Below, one piece after another: positions 8,792 through 17,514 of a stretch of 64,000 nt of DNA. Position numbers and translations under genes: made by a program. This DNA comes from Methylorubrum salsuginis. Lineage in GTDB: Bacteria; Pseudomonadota; Alphaproteobacteria; Rhizobiales; Beijerinckiaceae. Positions within the stretch are counted from its first letter, which is position 1. The number at the start of each line of letters is the position of its first letter. Under the pieces are notes generated by a model. It was not told the origin of the DNA. It ran no database searches and saw only the letters and a program-made list of their open reading frames with translations. Location: NCBI RefSeq assembly GCF_900114375.1, contig NZ_FOSV01000001.1, forward strand, positions 1 to 64,000, read 5' to 3'.

Positions 8792-9533
8792 GCTGGCCGC
8801 CGTTGATGTGGAGTTCGGCGCCGTTCACGTAGGAGGAGGCCTCGGTGCAGAGGAAGTAGATCGCCTTGGCGACCTCGTCCGGCGTGCCGAGCCGCCGCTG
8901 CGGGATCTGCTCCACCAGCTTGTCGGTGCCGGGCGAAAGGATCGAGGTGTCGATCTCGCCCGGCGAGATCGCGTTGACGCGAACCCCCAGCGGCCCGAAA
9001 TCCGCGGCCATCTCGCGGGTCAGCCCGGCGAGCGCCGCCTTCGAGGTGCCGTAGGCCGCCCCCGCGAAGGGATGGACCCGCGAGCCCGCGATCGAGGACA
9101 CGTTGACGACCGAGCCGCGGGCGCGGGTGAGTTCGTCGCGCAGGCCCCGCGCCAGAAGAATCGGCGCGAAGAAGTTGACCTGGAACACGCGGGCCCAGTC
9201 GGCATATTCGGTGTCGATGGCGCCCAGCCGCGCGCCGCCGGGGCCCTTGGGCGAGATGCCGGCATTGTTGACGAGCGCGTGCAGCAGGCCGCCCTCGGCG
9301 GAGAGCCGCTCGGCCACCTCGCGCACGCCGCGCACGGTGTCGGCGGCATCCGCCAGATCGACCTGGAGGTGATCCTCCGGCCCCATCTCCCACGGGCAGT
9401 TCTCGGGGAAGGGGTGGCGCGAGCAGGTGATGACGCGCCAGCCCGCGGCGGAGAAGCGCTTCACCGTGGCGTGCCCGATGCCCCGGCTCGCGCCGGTGAG
9501 CAGCATCACCCGTCGACGTTCGTTGGAGGCCAA
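8784..9533 (-). CDS. Short-chain dehydrogenase/reductase (SDR)
   Basis: A 249-residue classical SDR. The NAD(P)-binding TGASRGIG lies near residues 13-20, NNAG in the middle, a catalytic Ser in NVSSIAGSR, the YxxxK pair as YGTSK, and the SPGEIDT stretch after it. The substrate is unknown. The start is read as TTG at 9533, with GAGGG seven bases upstream; an ATG at 9506 is a shorter alternative that would still keep the cofactor motif. It is first in the overlapping SDR-propeller-NUDIX-TIGR02301 run. Confidence 0.85.
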   Translation of the reverse strand: MASNERRRVMLLTGASRGIGHATVKRFSAAGWRVITCSRHPFPENCPWEMGPEDHLQVDLADAADTVRGVREVAERLSAEGGLLHALVNNAGISPKGPGGARLGAIDTEYADWARVFQVNFFAPILLARGLRDELTRARGSVVNVSSIAGSRVHPFAGAAYGTSKAALAGLTREMAADFGPLGVRVNAISPGEIDTSILSPGTDKLVEQIPQRRLGTPDEVAKAIYFLCTEASSYVNGAELHINGGQHV

Positions 9534-9786
9534 GGCCGGTCCCTCGCTGCCCCGTTTCGCGGCATCGCGTGAGGGGCCTGTCCGTCCTCAGGTCTAAGCC
9601 GCGCGGGGGCGGAAATCCAGGGTCGGCGCTGCATTGCGAAAGGGGAAGCGATCCCCCGCGTTCGCACGGGGAATTGTCACGCGGATCGGCGGGAGCCTGT
9701 TATTTCGTTCGGAGGTTGCCCGGGCGTGCGTTCCGTGCGACCGGAGGGCCTGGGCGGGCTCCCGCAGGCGTCGAGGACGAAGAAGC

Positions 9787-10167
9787 GTGAGCGAGGCGCT
9801 GCCGAGGCCGACCGTGCTCGTGGTCGAGGACGACGCCGTCACCCGCCACGCCGCGGTCGCCATGGTCACCGATGCGGGCTTCTCGGTGCGCGAGGCCACC
9901 AACGGCAACGAGGCGATCCGCCTGCTCGACCGGGAGGTCGGCATCCGGGTCGTCGTCACCGACATCGACATGCCCCTCGGCATCGACGGCATCAAGCTCG
10001 CCGCCTGCATCCATCGGCGCTGGCCGGAGATCGGCATCGTCATCACCTCCGGCAAGGTGCGACCCAAGGACGGCGACGTGCCGGCGCAAGGCCGCTTCAT
10101 CCGCAAGCCCTACAGCGAGGAGCAGGTGATCGAAGCGATCCGGGGCGTGCTGGCGCCTCATCGCTAA
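9787..10167 (+). CDS. Single-domain response regulator
   Basis: A 126-residue receiver domain with no output domain. The acidic pair is in VVEDD (14-16), the phospho-acceptor is Asp59 in VVTDIDMP, the switch Ser is in ITSGK, and the invariant Lys is in FIRKPY. It starts with GTG at 9787 behind GAGGACGAAG. Such proteins act as phosphate shuttles or feed another regulator. No partner kinase is adjacent; the nearest histidine kinases here are at 20126 and 41469. The 253 nt upstream (9534-9786) shows no gene. Confidence 0.85.
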   Translation: MSEALPRPTVLVVEDDAVTRHAAVAMVTDAGFSVREATNGNEAIRLLDREVGIRVVVTDIDMPLGIDGIKLAACIHRRWPEIGIVITSGKVRPKDGDVPAQGRFIRKPYSEEQVIEAIRGVLAPHR

Positions 10168-10233
10168 GTCGGCCCGGCGGACGACCGCCGCCGTGCGGGC
10201 GTCCGTGACGAGCCCGCCCGTCACGGATCGAAG

Positions 10234-10878
10234 TCAGGGATAGAGCCGCGACCGGCTCCAGTCGTCGCCCTCGCGGGTGAAGCGCACCCGGTCGTGCAGC
10301 CGGTAATCGCCGTTCTGCCAGAACTCGATCCGCACCGGATCGATGCGGAAGCCCGTCCAGTGCTCGGGCCGCGGCACCGGGCCGTCCTCGTACTGCGCCG
10401 AGAGTTCCGCCACCGCCGCCATCAGGGTCGGGCGGTCGGCCAGCGGACGCGATTGCTGGCTGGCGATGGCGCCGATGCGGCTGTCGCGGTGGCGGCTGGC
10501 GAAATAGGCGTCGGCCTCCTCGGGCGTCACCGGCGAGACCGGACCGCGGGCACGGATCTGGCGGCGCAGCGACTTCCAATGCAGCACGAGCGCCGCCTGC
10601 GGGTTGGCCGCGAGCTGCTCGCCCTTGGTCGATTGCGCGTTGGTGTAGAACACGAAGCCGCGCCGGTCGAAGCCCTTCAGCAGCACCACCCGCACGTCGG
10701 GCAAACCGTCCGCGTCGGCGGTGGCCAGCGCCATGGCGTTGGCGTCCTCGGGCTCGGCGCGTTCGGCCTCCGCCATCCACACCGCGAACAGCGCGAAGGG
10801 ATCTGACGACAACGTGAAATCGGTCGCGTCCACGCCGGCGCCGGCCGGCTCACCGTCTCTTAACCGTTCGATGGCCAT
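10234..10878 (-). CDS. pdxH: Pyridoxamine/pyridoxine 5'-phosphate oxidase
   Basis: The FMN enzyme that makes pyridoxal 5'-phosphate from the PNP/PMP forms. At 214 residues it is of normal length. Family motifs run in order: DPFALFAVWMAEAERAE, ALATADADGLPDVRVVLLKG, GFVFYTNAQSTKGEQLAANP, HWKSLRRQIRARG, SRIGAIASQQSRPL, and the C-terminal WQNGDYRLHDRVRFTREGD. It starts at the ATG at 10878. It diverges from a lipoprotein gene across 170 bp. Confidence 0.94.
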   Translation of the reverse strand: MAIERLRDGEPAGAGVDATDFTLSSDPFALFAVWMAEAERAEPEDANAMALATADADGLPDVRVVLLKGFDRRGFVFYTNAQSTKGEQLAANPQAALVLHWKSLRRQIRARGPVSPVTPEEADAYFASRHRDSRIGAIASQQSRPLADRPTLMAAVAELSAQYEDGPVPRPEHWTGFRIDPVRIEFWQNGDYRLHDRVRFTREGDDWSRSRLYP

Positions 10879-11048
10879 TTTCACCCCTGTGGCATCCGGG
10901 TCGGGGGGCACCGGCACGGGCAGCACACCCCGACGCGCAATCCGACCGTCGAACGGACTGCGCGTCAAAACAGAACTGCGAGCCAGGCTCGACCAGCGGT
11001 CGGGCATGGCTCGGACGGACCCTTCAGTCTGCCTCGAGTTCAGGTGTA

Positions 11049-11528
11049 ATGCGTCTGCGTCTGTGTAAAGTCCTCGACCGGGCTCTCCCGGTGGCCTTCG
11101 CGTGGATGGCGGCGGGTTTCGTCGTCGCATCCTGCACCGGCTGCAGCGGCCCCGTGCTGTCCTTCCAGGCGAAGGAACCGGCGGCCGCGCCCGAGCCGCT
11201 GGTGACCGGCAGCATCGCCCGGCGCCCCACCCGGTTCGGCCCCGATCTCGGCGACGAGGATTGGCGACGCGCCCACGGCGCCCTGTCGATGGCCCTCGAC
11301 CCGCAGGGCAACGGACGCCCGGTGAAGTGGGACAATCCCGAGACCGCCATGCGCGGCTCGGTCAACCCGACCGGCTTGCCCTACGTAGCGGGCGACGAGA
11401 TCTGCCGCGACTTTTTGGCGACGGTGGTCGCGGGCGGGGAGGGCAAGGGCCGCTTCCTGCGCGGCACCGGCTGCAAGCTTACCGGCGGCGAGTGGGAGCT
11501 GAAGCGGCTGCGCTCGGCGAAATCCTGA
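11049..11528 (+). CDS. Putative lipoprotein (17-kDa surface-antigen/RT0821-like)
   Basis: A 159-residue protein with a signal peptide (MRLRLCKVLDRALPVAFAWM...) ending in a lipobox-like ASC at about residue 28, with another Cys nearby. The mature part contains GSIARRPTRFGPDLGDEDW and RAHGALSMALDPQGNG, then WDNPETAMRGSVNP and CRDFLATVVAGG. That matches the C-terminal outer-membrane surface-antigen module of RT0821/Lpp0805-type proteins in alphaproteobacteria. It probably anchors in the outer membrane. The ATG at 11049 has CAGGTG just upstream. The family assignment is from memory and moderate. Confidence 0.65.
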   Translation: MRLRLCKVLDRALPVAFAWMAAGFVVASCTGCSGPVLSFQAKEPAAAPEPLVTGSIARRPTRFGPDLGDEDWRRAHGALSMALDPQGNGRPVKWDNPETAMRGSVNPTGLPYVAGDEICRDFLATVVAGGEGKGRFLRGTGCKLTGGEWELKRLRSAKS

Positions 11529-11642
11529 GGCCGCTTCGGATGGCCTCACGGGGGTGTTGCAGAACCGCAACGGCCTTCCCACGTTGAAGCGACGCGGCCA
11601 AGGCCGTATCCCTCGACGGTTGATCCCACCAAAAGAACATCG

Positions 11643-12569
11643 ATGCGCAACCCCTACGACGTGCTGGGCGTGCCGAAAGGCGCGAGCGAGGCCGACATCA
11701 AGAAGGCCTTCCGCAAGCTCGCCAAGGCCTATCACCCCGACAGCAACAAGGACCCGAAGGCCAAGGAGCGCTTCTCGGAGGCGAACACCGCCTACGAGAT
11801 CCTCGGCGACAAGGACAAGCGCGGCCAGTTCGACCGCGGCGAGATCGACGCCGAGGGCAAGCCACGTGCGACCGGCTTCGAGGGCTTTTCCGGCTTCGGC
11901 GGCGGCGGCTTCGACGGCTTCACGCAGCGTCGCGGCGGCGGCGGGGCCGGCCCCGGCGGCGTCGGCGAGGATTTCCTCAGCAGCATCTTCGAGCAGGCGT
12001 TCCGCGCCGGCGGCGCGGGCGGCGCCGGCATGGGCGGGCGCGGCGGGCCGGCCCGCGGCGAGGACGTGGCGGCCGAACTCAGTGTGAGCCTGGAGCAGAT
12101 CGCGGGCGAGGAGAAGATGCGCATCGGCCTGCCCGGCGGGCGCGACGTCGACGTCATGGTCCCCAAGGGCGTCGTCGACGGCCAGACCATCCGCCTGCGG
12201 GGCCTGGGCGGCCAAGCCGGCCCCCGTGGCGAGCCCGGCGACGCGCTGCTGACCATCCGCGTGCTGCCGCATCCGGTCTTCAAGGTCGAGGGCGCGGACC
12301 TGCGCGCCACCGTCGATCTGCCGCTGGAGGACGCGGTGCTGGGCGGAACGCTGCGCGTGCCGACGCTGACCGGCGCCGTCGAGATGAAGGTGCCGGCCAT
12401 GACCAGTTCCGGCCGAACCTTCCGCCTGCGCGGCAAGGGCCTGCCGAAGAAGGACGGCACCCGCGGCGACCTGCTGGCCACCACCGCCGTCACCCTGCCC
12501 GCGGGCGAGGACGCGGCCCTGGTCGATTACGCCCGCCGCCGCCGGGAGGCGAAGGCCGGGACGGCGTAG
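11643..12569 (+). CDS. DnaJ C-terminal-domain chaperone (type II, CbpA-like)
   Basis: A 308-residue co-chaperone for DnaK. The J-domain at 1-66 has the invariant HPD at 31-33 and ends [11 protein letters not shown] Gly/Phe-rich linker follows ([12 protein letters not shown]), then the two C-terminal substrate-binding beta domains ([19 protein letters not shown], later [19 protein letters not shown] and LRGKGLPKK). There is no CxxCxGxG zinc-finger region, so it is a type-II J protein rather than the canonical DnaJ. It is monocistronic; repeat-rich sequence separates it from fabI. Confidence 0.9.
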   Translation: MRNPYDVLGVPKGASEADIKKAFRKLAKAYHPDSNKDPKAKERFSEANTAYEILGDKDKRGQFDRGEIDAEGKPRATGFEGFSGFGGGGFDGFTQRRGGGGAGPGGVGEDFLSSIFEQAFRAGGAGGAGMGGRGGPARGEDVAAELSVSLEQIAGEEKMRIGLPGGRDVDVMVPKGVVDGQTIRLRGLGGQAGPRGEPGDALLTIRVLPHPVFKVEGADLRATVDLPLEDAVLGGTLRVPTLTGAVEMKVPAMTSSGRTFRLRGKGLPKKDGTRGDLLATTAVTLPAGEDAALVDYARRRREAKAGTA

Positions 12570-12600
12570 GCCGGCGCTCGGCACGCGCGATGGCACCGTG

Positions 12601-12715
12601 CGGCCGGGCGCGAAGAGCGCCCCGCCCGAGCGGCCTCGGCTCGAGCCGAGGCGTCGAGCGGAGCGAGCAGCCTCGGGCCGCAGACGCGGCCGCCGGCGCT
12701 TGAGGCCCAACATGG
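12601..12715. repeat. Family-2 intergenic repeat (copy 1)
   Basis: A GC-rich block sharing its order of motifs with 17391-17507. The motifs are GGGCGCGAAGAGCGCCCCGC, then GGCCTCGGC..GCCGAGGCGTC, then AGCGGAGCGA, then GCGGCCGCCGGCG and TGAGGCC. The internal CCTCGGCT/AGCCGAGG forms a stem. It fills most of the gap between the dnaJ-like gene and fabI and has no coding signal. Confidence 0.65.
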
Positions 12716-12819
12716 AAGACGCCTTCAGGCTTCCCCCCTCGGCGGGCCTCCGCTAAGGAAGCGGCCTTGGGCGGCGGCCTCCGGCAGGGTCGGCCGCTTG
12801 ACCGAAGCGAAGGTGACGC

Positions 12820-13647
12820 ATGTCGGATCAGAAGGCGGGCGGATTGCTCGCGGGCAAGCGCGGGCTCGTGCTGGGCGTGGCCAACAACCGCTCGATCGCC
12901 TGGGGCATCGCCCGCAGCGCCGCGCAGCACGGGGCCGAACTCGCCTTCACCTATCAGGGCGACGCGCTCAAGAAGCGGGTCGAGCCCCTGGCGAAGGAGC
13001 TGAACGCCAAGGTCGTCGGCCATTGCGACGTGACCGACCCGGCCTCGATCGACGCCGTGTTCGCGGCGACGGCGGATGTGTTCCCGGGCGGCATCGACTT
13101 CGTGGTCCACTGCATCGCCTTCTCGGACAAGGACGAGCTGACCGGCCGCTACATCGAGACCTCGGAGGGCAACTTCACCAAGTCGCTCCTGATCTCCTGC
13201 TACTCGTTCACGGCGATCGCCCAGCGCGCGGAAAAGATCATGCGCGACGGCGGCTCGCTGCTGACGCTGACCTATTACGGCGCCGAGAAGTGGATGCCGC
13301 ACTACAACGTCATGGGCGTCGCCAAGGCCGCGCTGGAAGCGTCCGTGCGCTATCTGGCCGCCGATATGGGCCCCAAGCAGATCCGCGTGAACGCGATCTC
13401 GGCGGGCCCGATCAAGACGCTGGCCGCCTCAGGGATCGGCGACTTCCGCTACATCCTCAAATGGAACGAGTACAACGCCCCCCTGCGGCGGACCGTGACC
13501 ATCGAGGAGGTCGGCGAGACCGCCGCCTACCTGTTCTCCGACATGTCCAAGGGCGTCACCGGCGAGGTGCTGCACGTGGACGCGGGCTACCATGTGGTGG
13601 GCATGAAGCACCCCGACGCACCGGACATCGCCCGCGAGCGGGAGTAG
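12820..13647 (+). CDS. fabI: Enoyl-[acyl-carrier-protein] reductase (NADH)
   Basis: FabI reduces the enoyl-ACP double bond in the last step of each fatty-acid elongation round. At 275 residues it is of family length. It has the FabI-specific divergent cofactor motif GVANNRSIAWGIA in place of the classical SDR glycine motif. The active-site region HYNVMGVAKAALEASVRY carries Y-x6-K, and NAISAGPIKTLAASGI follows. The ATG at 12820 has GAAGGTGACG upstream. A family-3 repeat begins about 20 nt after the stop. Confidence 0.95.
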   Translation: MSDQKAGGLLAGKRGLVLGVANNRSIAWGIARSAAQHGAELAFTYQGDALKKRVEPLAKELNAKVVGHCDVTDPASIDAVFAATADVFPGGIDFVVHCIAFSDKDELTGRYIETSEGNFTKSLLISCYSFTAIAQRAEKIMRDGGSLLTLTYYGAEKWMPHYNVMGVAKAALEASVRYLAADMGPKQIRVNAISAGPIKTLAASGIGDFRYILKWNEYNAPLRRTVTIEEVGETAAYLFSDMSKGVTGEVLHVDAGYHVVGMKHPDAPDIARERE

Positions 13648-13668
13648 CCAAAAGCAGCGCCGCCGCTC

Positions 13669-13803
13669 TTCCCTCTCCCCTCCGCGGAAGAGGGTGGCCC
13701 CCAAAGGGGGTCGGGTGAGGGGCTGGCTCCGCACTTTCCGACACCGTCGCTCCCCTCTCCCGCCCGCTCCGCGGGCACCCTCCCCCCGCAGAGGGGGGAG
13801 GGT
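13669..13803. repeat. Family-3 intergenic repeat (copy 1)
   Basis: A block of alternating C- and G-runs with the motif order CCCTCTCCCC, GGGTGGCCCCCAAAGGGGGT, GGGTGAGGGG, GCTCCGCGGGCACCCTCC and AGAGGGGGGAGGG. The second copy is at 57361-57495, where it is translated. It can fold into several nested hairpins and lies between the convergent fabI and MOSC genes, so it may serve as a transcription end. Confidence 0.65.
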
Positions 13804-13831
13804 TTGGCGCTGCCCCCGGCCGACGGCTCAA

Positions 13832-14539
13832 TCACCCCGCGTCGCCGAGCCGCCGCGACCAATCCTCCACCGCCCCACTCGCCAGCCGCCGGGCGGCCAG
13901 ACTCCGCCAGCTCTCCGAGAGTTCCGGCAAAGCCGCGATGTCCCGCAAAGCCGCCCCGTCGAGGCGATCGACGTAGACGTGGTGCAGCAGGCGCGACAGC
14001 GGCCAGTCCGGATGCGGGCGCTCGACCAGGGCGAGCCTGTCACCCGCGGCCACGATGCCCTCCTCGATCACACGATAGTACCAGCCGGTGCGCCCGCTCG
14101 CCTGGACCCGCCGGGCCATGTCCGGCACGCCGAAGCGCAGGTTCAGCTTGAAGCAGGGCTGGCGCGCCTGCGAGACCTGAAGCAGGGCGCCGCCCGCCCG
14201 CCATAGGTCGCCGACGCAGACCTCCGCCTCGGTCAGCCCCAGGGTCGAGACGTTCTCACCGAAGGCGCCGGACCGCTCGATCAGGTCAGGCGCCTTAGGC
14301 AGGTCCGGCGCCTCGGGGAGGTCCGCGCGCCACGCGGCGGCGTGGTCGAGGGCGTAGTGGTGGATCGCCTTCTCGGGGCCGCCGTGGAAGCGCCGGTCGG
14401 CCTGCTCGTCGCCCGCCAGCCCCAGGCGCCCGACCGCGACCGGCCCGGCGACGGGCCTCTTGTCGATGCCGCTGCGCGTTTCGCTTCGGCCGAGCGGCGC
14501 GACGCGCCCGGTCAACAGCGTGCGGATCGCAATCTCCAC
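13832..14539 (-). CDS. MOSC-domain protein (YiiM-like)
   Basis: A 235-residue MOSC-domain protein. GRLGLAGDEQADRRFHGGPE is followed by KAIHHY, then GAFGENVSTLGLTE, and the MOSC cysteine is in QARQPCFKLNLRFG. A C-terminal helical YiiM-type extension follows. MOSC proteins handle Mo-cofactor sulfur or N-hydroxylated substrates; YiiM-like members reduce N-hydroxylated base analogues. I place the start at the GTG at 14539, because AGGAGG lies seven bases before it. A TTG at 14545 would overlap the upstream stop but is too close to that site. It is coupled to the ATPase gene upstream. Confidence 0.82.
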   Translation of the reverse strand: MEIAIRTLLTGRVAPLGRSETRSGIDKRPVAGPVAVGRLGLAGDEQADRRFHGGPEKAIHHYALDHAAAWRADLPEAPDLPKAPDLIERSGAFGENVSTLGLTEAEVCVGDLWRAGGALLQVSQARQPCFKLNLRFGVPDMARRVQASGRTGWYYRVIEEGIVAAGDRLALVERPHPDWPLSRLLHHVYVDRLDGAALRDIAALPELSESWRSLAARRLASGAVEDWSRRLGDAG

Positions 14540-14541
14540 GC

Positions 14542-15693
14542 TCAATCCTCCTCGTCCGAAAAATCGCCGCCCAACCGAAGGCCCTCGATCCAGGTCGCGC
14601 CGTCGCGCTTCGTCACCACGCGCGGGCGTACGCCGCTGGCCTGCGCCACCGCGGCGGCGAGGCGTTCGGAATGGGTCACCAGCCAGACCTGCGTGCGCCG
14701 CGCCGCCCGCGCGATCATCTGGGCGAGCGGCTCCATCAGATCAGGGTGCAGGCTGGCCTCGGGCTCGTTCAGGGCCACGAAGGGCGGCAGGCGGTAGGCC
14801 AGCAGCGCGCCCGCCAGCACGAGGTAGCGCAACGTGCCGTCCGACAATTCGGAGGCCTCGAACACCCGTTTCGGATAATCCGGGAAGACGAGGCCGAAGC
14901 GCGCCTCGCGCCCCGGCTCCGGCACGACGAGGCGGGCGCCGGGAAAGGCCTCGTCCACCGCCGCGTCGAGATCGGCGGTGTCGCCCCGGATATGCGCGAG
15001 CGTCGCGAACACCCCGGCGAGGTCGCTGCCGTCGGAGGCCAGCGTCGGCGCGGTCACCGCAAGGCAGGGTCTTCGCAGCGGCGAGCCCGCATCGGTGCGG
15101 ACGTCGTGGTAGAAGCGCCACGCGCCCATCGCCTGCCGGACGATCTGCAGTTCGGGGAAGTGCATCCCGTCCTGGAGCGCGGCGAGCGCCGTCTCGGTCG
15201 CGAGCAGGTCGGTGCCGAGCGGGCGCTTGCGGCCTTCCTCGTCGCGCACGAAGCCCGACGGCCCGTCGCGGTCGAGCACGACCGTGGGACGGGCGCCAGC
15301 CTGCACGGTGAGCCGCTCCGCCTTCACCTGCGGCTCCAGGCGGAACGCCGCCCCGAAGATCGCATCGCCGACTTGCGGCACGAGGCCGACCTCGACGGCG
15401 TAGCCGTAGCTCAAGCCGGTCTCGCCATCGGCCAACTCCGCGCGCAGGCGCACCCGGGCTGGCTCGGTCCGGCGGCGGGGGCCGGCCCACAGCACCGATT
15501 CCATCCCGCCTTCCGTGGCGAGGTCCCGCGTTAGCGTGCCGGTAGAAGCGGCCTGGAGCAGCGCCAGCGCCCGGTAGAGGTTGGTCTTGCCCGTGCCGTT
15601 CCCGCCGACGAAGACCGAGAGCGGGCCGACGGCGAAGCGCAGGCTCCGCAGTGAGCGGTACCCGGCCGCCTCGATGTCCCGGACCGCCAGCAT
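14542..15693 (-). CDS. AAA-family ATPase (RecF/SMC-like, COG4637-type)
   Basis: A 383-residue ATPase of the AAA_15/AAA_21 type. Walker A is GGNGTGKTNLYR near residue 30. A signature-like SELSDGTLRYLVLAGALL and Walker B FVALNEPEASLHPD come near the C-terminus, followed by the switch histidine in VTHSERL. Such single-polypeptide, SMC-like ATPases are found alone or with nucleases; no OLD/TOPRIM nuclease is adjacent. Its last bases run straight into the MOSC gene. A defence role is possible for this superfamily but nothing here supports it directly. Confidence 0.8.
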   Translation of the reverse strand: MLAVRDIEAAGYRSLRSLRFAVGPLSVFVGGNGTGKTNLYRALALLQAASTGTLTRDLATEGGMESVLWAGPRRRTEPARVRLRAELADGETGLSYGYAVEVGLVPQVGDAIFGAAFRLEPQVKAERLTVQAGARPTVVLDRDGPSGFVRDEEGRKRPLGTDLLATETALAALQDGMHFPELQIVRQAMGAWRFYHDVRTDAGSPLRRPCLAVTAPTLASDGSDLAGVFATLAHIRGDTADLDAAVDEAFPGARLVVPEPGREARFGLVFPDYPKRVFEASELSDGTLRYLVLAGALLAYRLPPFVALNEPEASLHPDLMEPLAQMIARAARRTQVWLVTHSERLAAAVAQASGVRPRVVTKRDGATWIEGLRLGGDFSDEED

Positions 15694-15797
15694 CCGCGCC
15701 TCCGCCTCACTTGTGAGGCCCTGAACCTAGAGGGTTCGAAGACAAGCTGTCAGGGCGCCCGGCGCGGCTCGCGACATCCTGATGTCGTGCGAGACCC

Positions 15798-17360
15798 CTA
15801 CCGGAACGCCAGCACCAGCGCCCCCACCGCGATCGCCCAGAGCGCCAGCGTCGACCACAGGGCCCGGCGCTGCTCCAAATGGGCGATGCGCTCCAGCGCC
15901 TTCACGTCCCGCGCGCCCTCCTCGTCGAGGCGGATCATGATGCGGCGGATGCGCTGGGCGATGTCGGGGATGTCGGAGACGACCTCGGACAAAGTCAGCG
16001 CGGCCCGCGCCCCGCCCTCGATCCGGCCGATGGGGCCGAGATGGCGGGTGATCCACGAGCGCACCACCGGCTCGGCGCCGGTCCACATGTCGAGCTGCGG
16101 ATCGAGGGATCGGGCGACGCCCTCCACCACCACCATGGTTTTTTGCAGCATCACCAGTTCGGTGCGGGTGCTCATGTCGAAGAGCGCGGTGACGTCGAAC
16201 AGCAGGGTCAGCACCTTGGCCATCGAGATCTCGTCGGCCTTCCGCTGGTGGATCGGCTCGCCGATGGCCCGGATGGCCTGGGCGAAATCGTCCACCGAGT
16301 GGTGGCGCGGCACGTAGCCGGCCTCGAAATGCACCTGGGCGACCCGGCGGTAGTCGCGGGTGATGAAGCCGAGGAGAATCTCGGCGAGGAAGCGCCGCTC
16401 GGCATGGCCGAGGCGCCCCATAATGCCGAAATCGACCGCCACCAGCTTGCCCTGCGGGTCCACGAACAGGTTTCCGGGATGCATGTCGGCGTGGAAGAAG
16501 CCGTCGCGGATGGCCTGCCTCAGGAAGGACTGGATCACCGTGCGCCCAAGCGCCTTGGCGTCGTGGCCCGCCGCGACGATGCCGGCGCGGTCGTTCAGCC
16601 GAATGCCGTCGATCCACTCGCTGGTGAGCACGTCCCGCGCCGTCAGCGCCCATTCGGGCCGGGGCGTGCGGAAATCCTCGTCGCCCGCGGTGTTCTGGGC
16701 GAGTTCGGACATCGCCGCCGCTTCGAGGCGAAAGTCCATCTCCATGGTGACGGAGCGGGCCAGGATCTCGACGACCTCGCGCGGGCGCAGGCGCTCGGCG
16801 TCGGGCAGCAACGCCTGGACGATGCGCGCCATGAAGCGCATCGCCTGGATGTCGCGGGCGAACCGTTCGCGCACGCCGGGGCGCATCACCTTGACGGCCA
16901 CGTTGCGCTGGGTGCCGTCGGCGTCGAGCACGGTCGCCTTGTGGACCTGGGCGATGGAGGCCGCCGCCACCGGCTCGCTGAAGGCGGTGAACAGGGCCGA
17001 GACCGGCTTGCCGAATTCCTGTTCCACCACCCGCAGCGCCGTGCCTTGAGGGAAGGGCGGCACCCGGTCCTGAAGGCGCTCCAGATCGCGGGCGGCGGCC
17101 ATGCCGACGATGTCGGGGCGCGTCGCCAGGAACTGGCCGAACTTGACGTAGGACGGCCCGAGCCGGGTCAGCGCCCGCTCCAGCGGGCTGGCGCCGGGAT
17201 CGGCCGCGATGCCGCGCCGTTCCAGCGAGCGCCCGAGCCGGAGCGCGAGGCGCAGATGAGGCGGCAACGCCTGCGCATCGATCAGCGCGAGCCCGCCCTC
17301 GCGGGCCAGCACGAAGCCGACATGGGCGCCGCGGGCGAGGTGGAAGACCGCGCCTAGCAT
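15798..17360 (-). CDS. ubiB: UbiB-family protein, ubiquinone biosynthesis
   Basis: A 520-residue atypical protein-kinase-like ATPase (ABC1/ADCK/UbiB family) needed for ubiquinone biosynthesis at the inner membrane. The family KxGQ motif is YVKFGQFLATRPDIVG. Other motifs are the Ala-rich loop AAASIAQVHKA, the lysine in VAVKVMRPGV, HADMHPGNLFVD as the catalytic loop, and VDFGIMGRL as the DFG equivalent. A C-terminal membrane helix (LWSTLALWAIAVGALVLAF) ends the protein. ubiE lies upstream on the same strand, with a 154-nt gap filled by a family-2 repeat. Confidence 0.95.
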   Translation of the reverse strand: MLGAVFHLARGAHVGFVLAREGGLALIDAQALPPHLRLALRLGRSLERRGIAADPGASPLERALTRLGPSYVKFGQFLATRPDIVGMAAARDLERLQDRVPPFPQGTALRVVEQEFGKPVSALFTAFSEPVAAASIAQVHKATVLDADGTQRNVAVKVMRPGVRERFARDIQAMRFMARIVQALLPDAERLRPREVVEILARSVTMEMDFRLEAAAMSELAQNTAGDEDFRTPRPEWALTARDVLTSEWIDGIRLNDRAGIVAAGHDAKALGRTVIQSFLRQAIRDGFFHADMHPGNLFVDPQGKLVAVDFGIMGRLGHAERRFLAEILLGFITRDYRRVAQVHFEAGYVPRHHSVDDFAQAIRAIGEPIHQRKADEISMAKVLTLLFDVTALFDMSTRTELVMLQKTMVVVEGVARSLDPQLDMWTGAEPVVRSWITRHLGPIGRIEGGARAALTLSEVVSDIPDIAQRIRRIMIRLDEEGARDVKALERIAHLEQRRALWSTLALWAIAVGALVLAFR

Positions 17361-17390
17361 GGTTGGAACCCGCCCTGCGGTAATGCCGAA

Positions 17391-17507
17391 TGCCGGGCGC
17401 GAAGAGCGCCCCGCACAATGGCCTCGGCGTCAGCCGAGGCGTCTAGCGGAGCGAACGCCCGAGGGGACTTCACCCCCGCGGATGCGGCCGCCGGCGTCTG
17501 AGGCCGG
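17391..17507. repeat. Family-2 intergenic repeat (copy 2)
   Basis: Shares its ordered motifs with 12601-12715: GGGCGCGAAGAGCGCCCCGC, GGCCTCGGCGTCAGCCGAGG, AGCGGAGCGA, and GCGGCCGCCGGCGTCTGAGG. It fills the gap between ubiE and ubiB, ending eight bases from the ubiE stop. Its stems could reduce read-through from ubiE into ubiB. Confidence 0.65.
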
Positions 17508-17514
17508 AAGAAAA

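Noticed and set aside
14542..15693. The AAA ATPase as part of an anti-phage system
   Set aside because: No nuclease, toxin or other defence gene is adjacent; the ATPase alone is not evidence.
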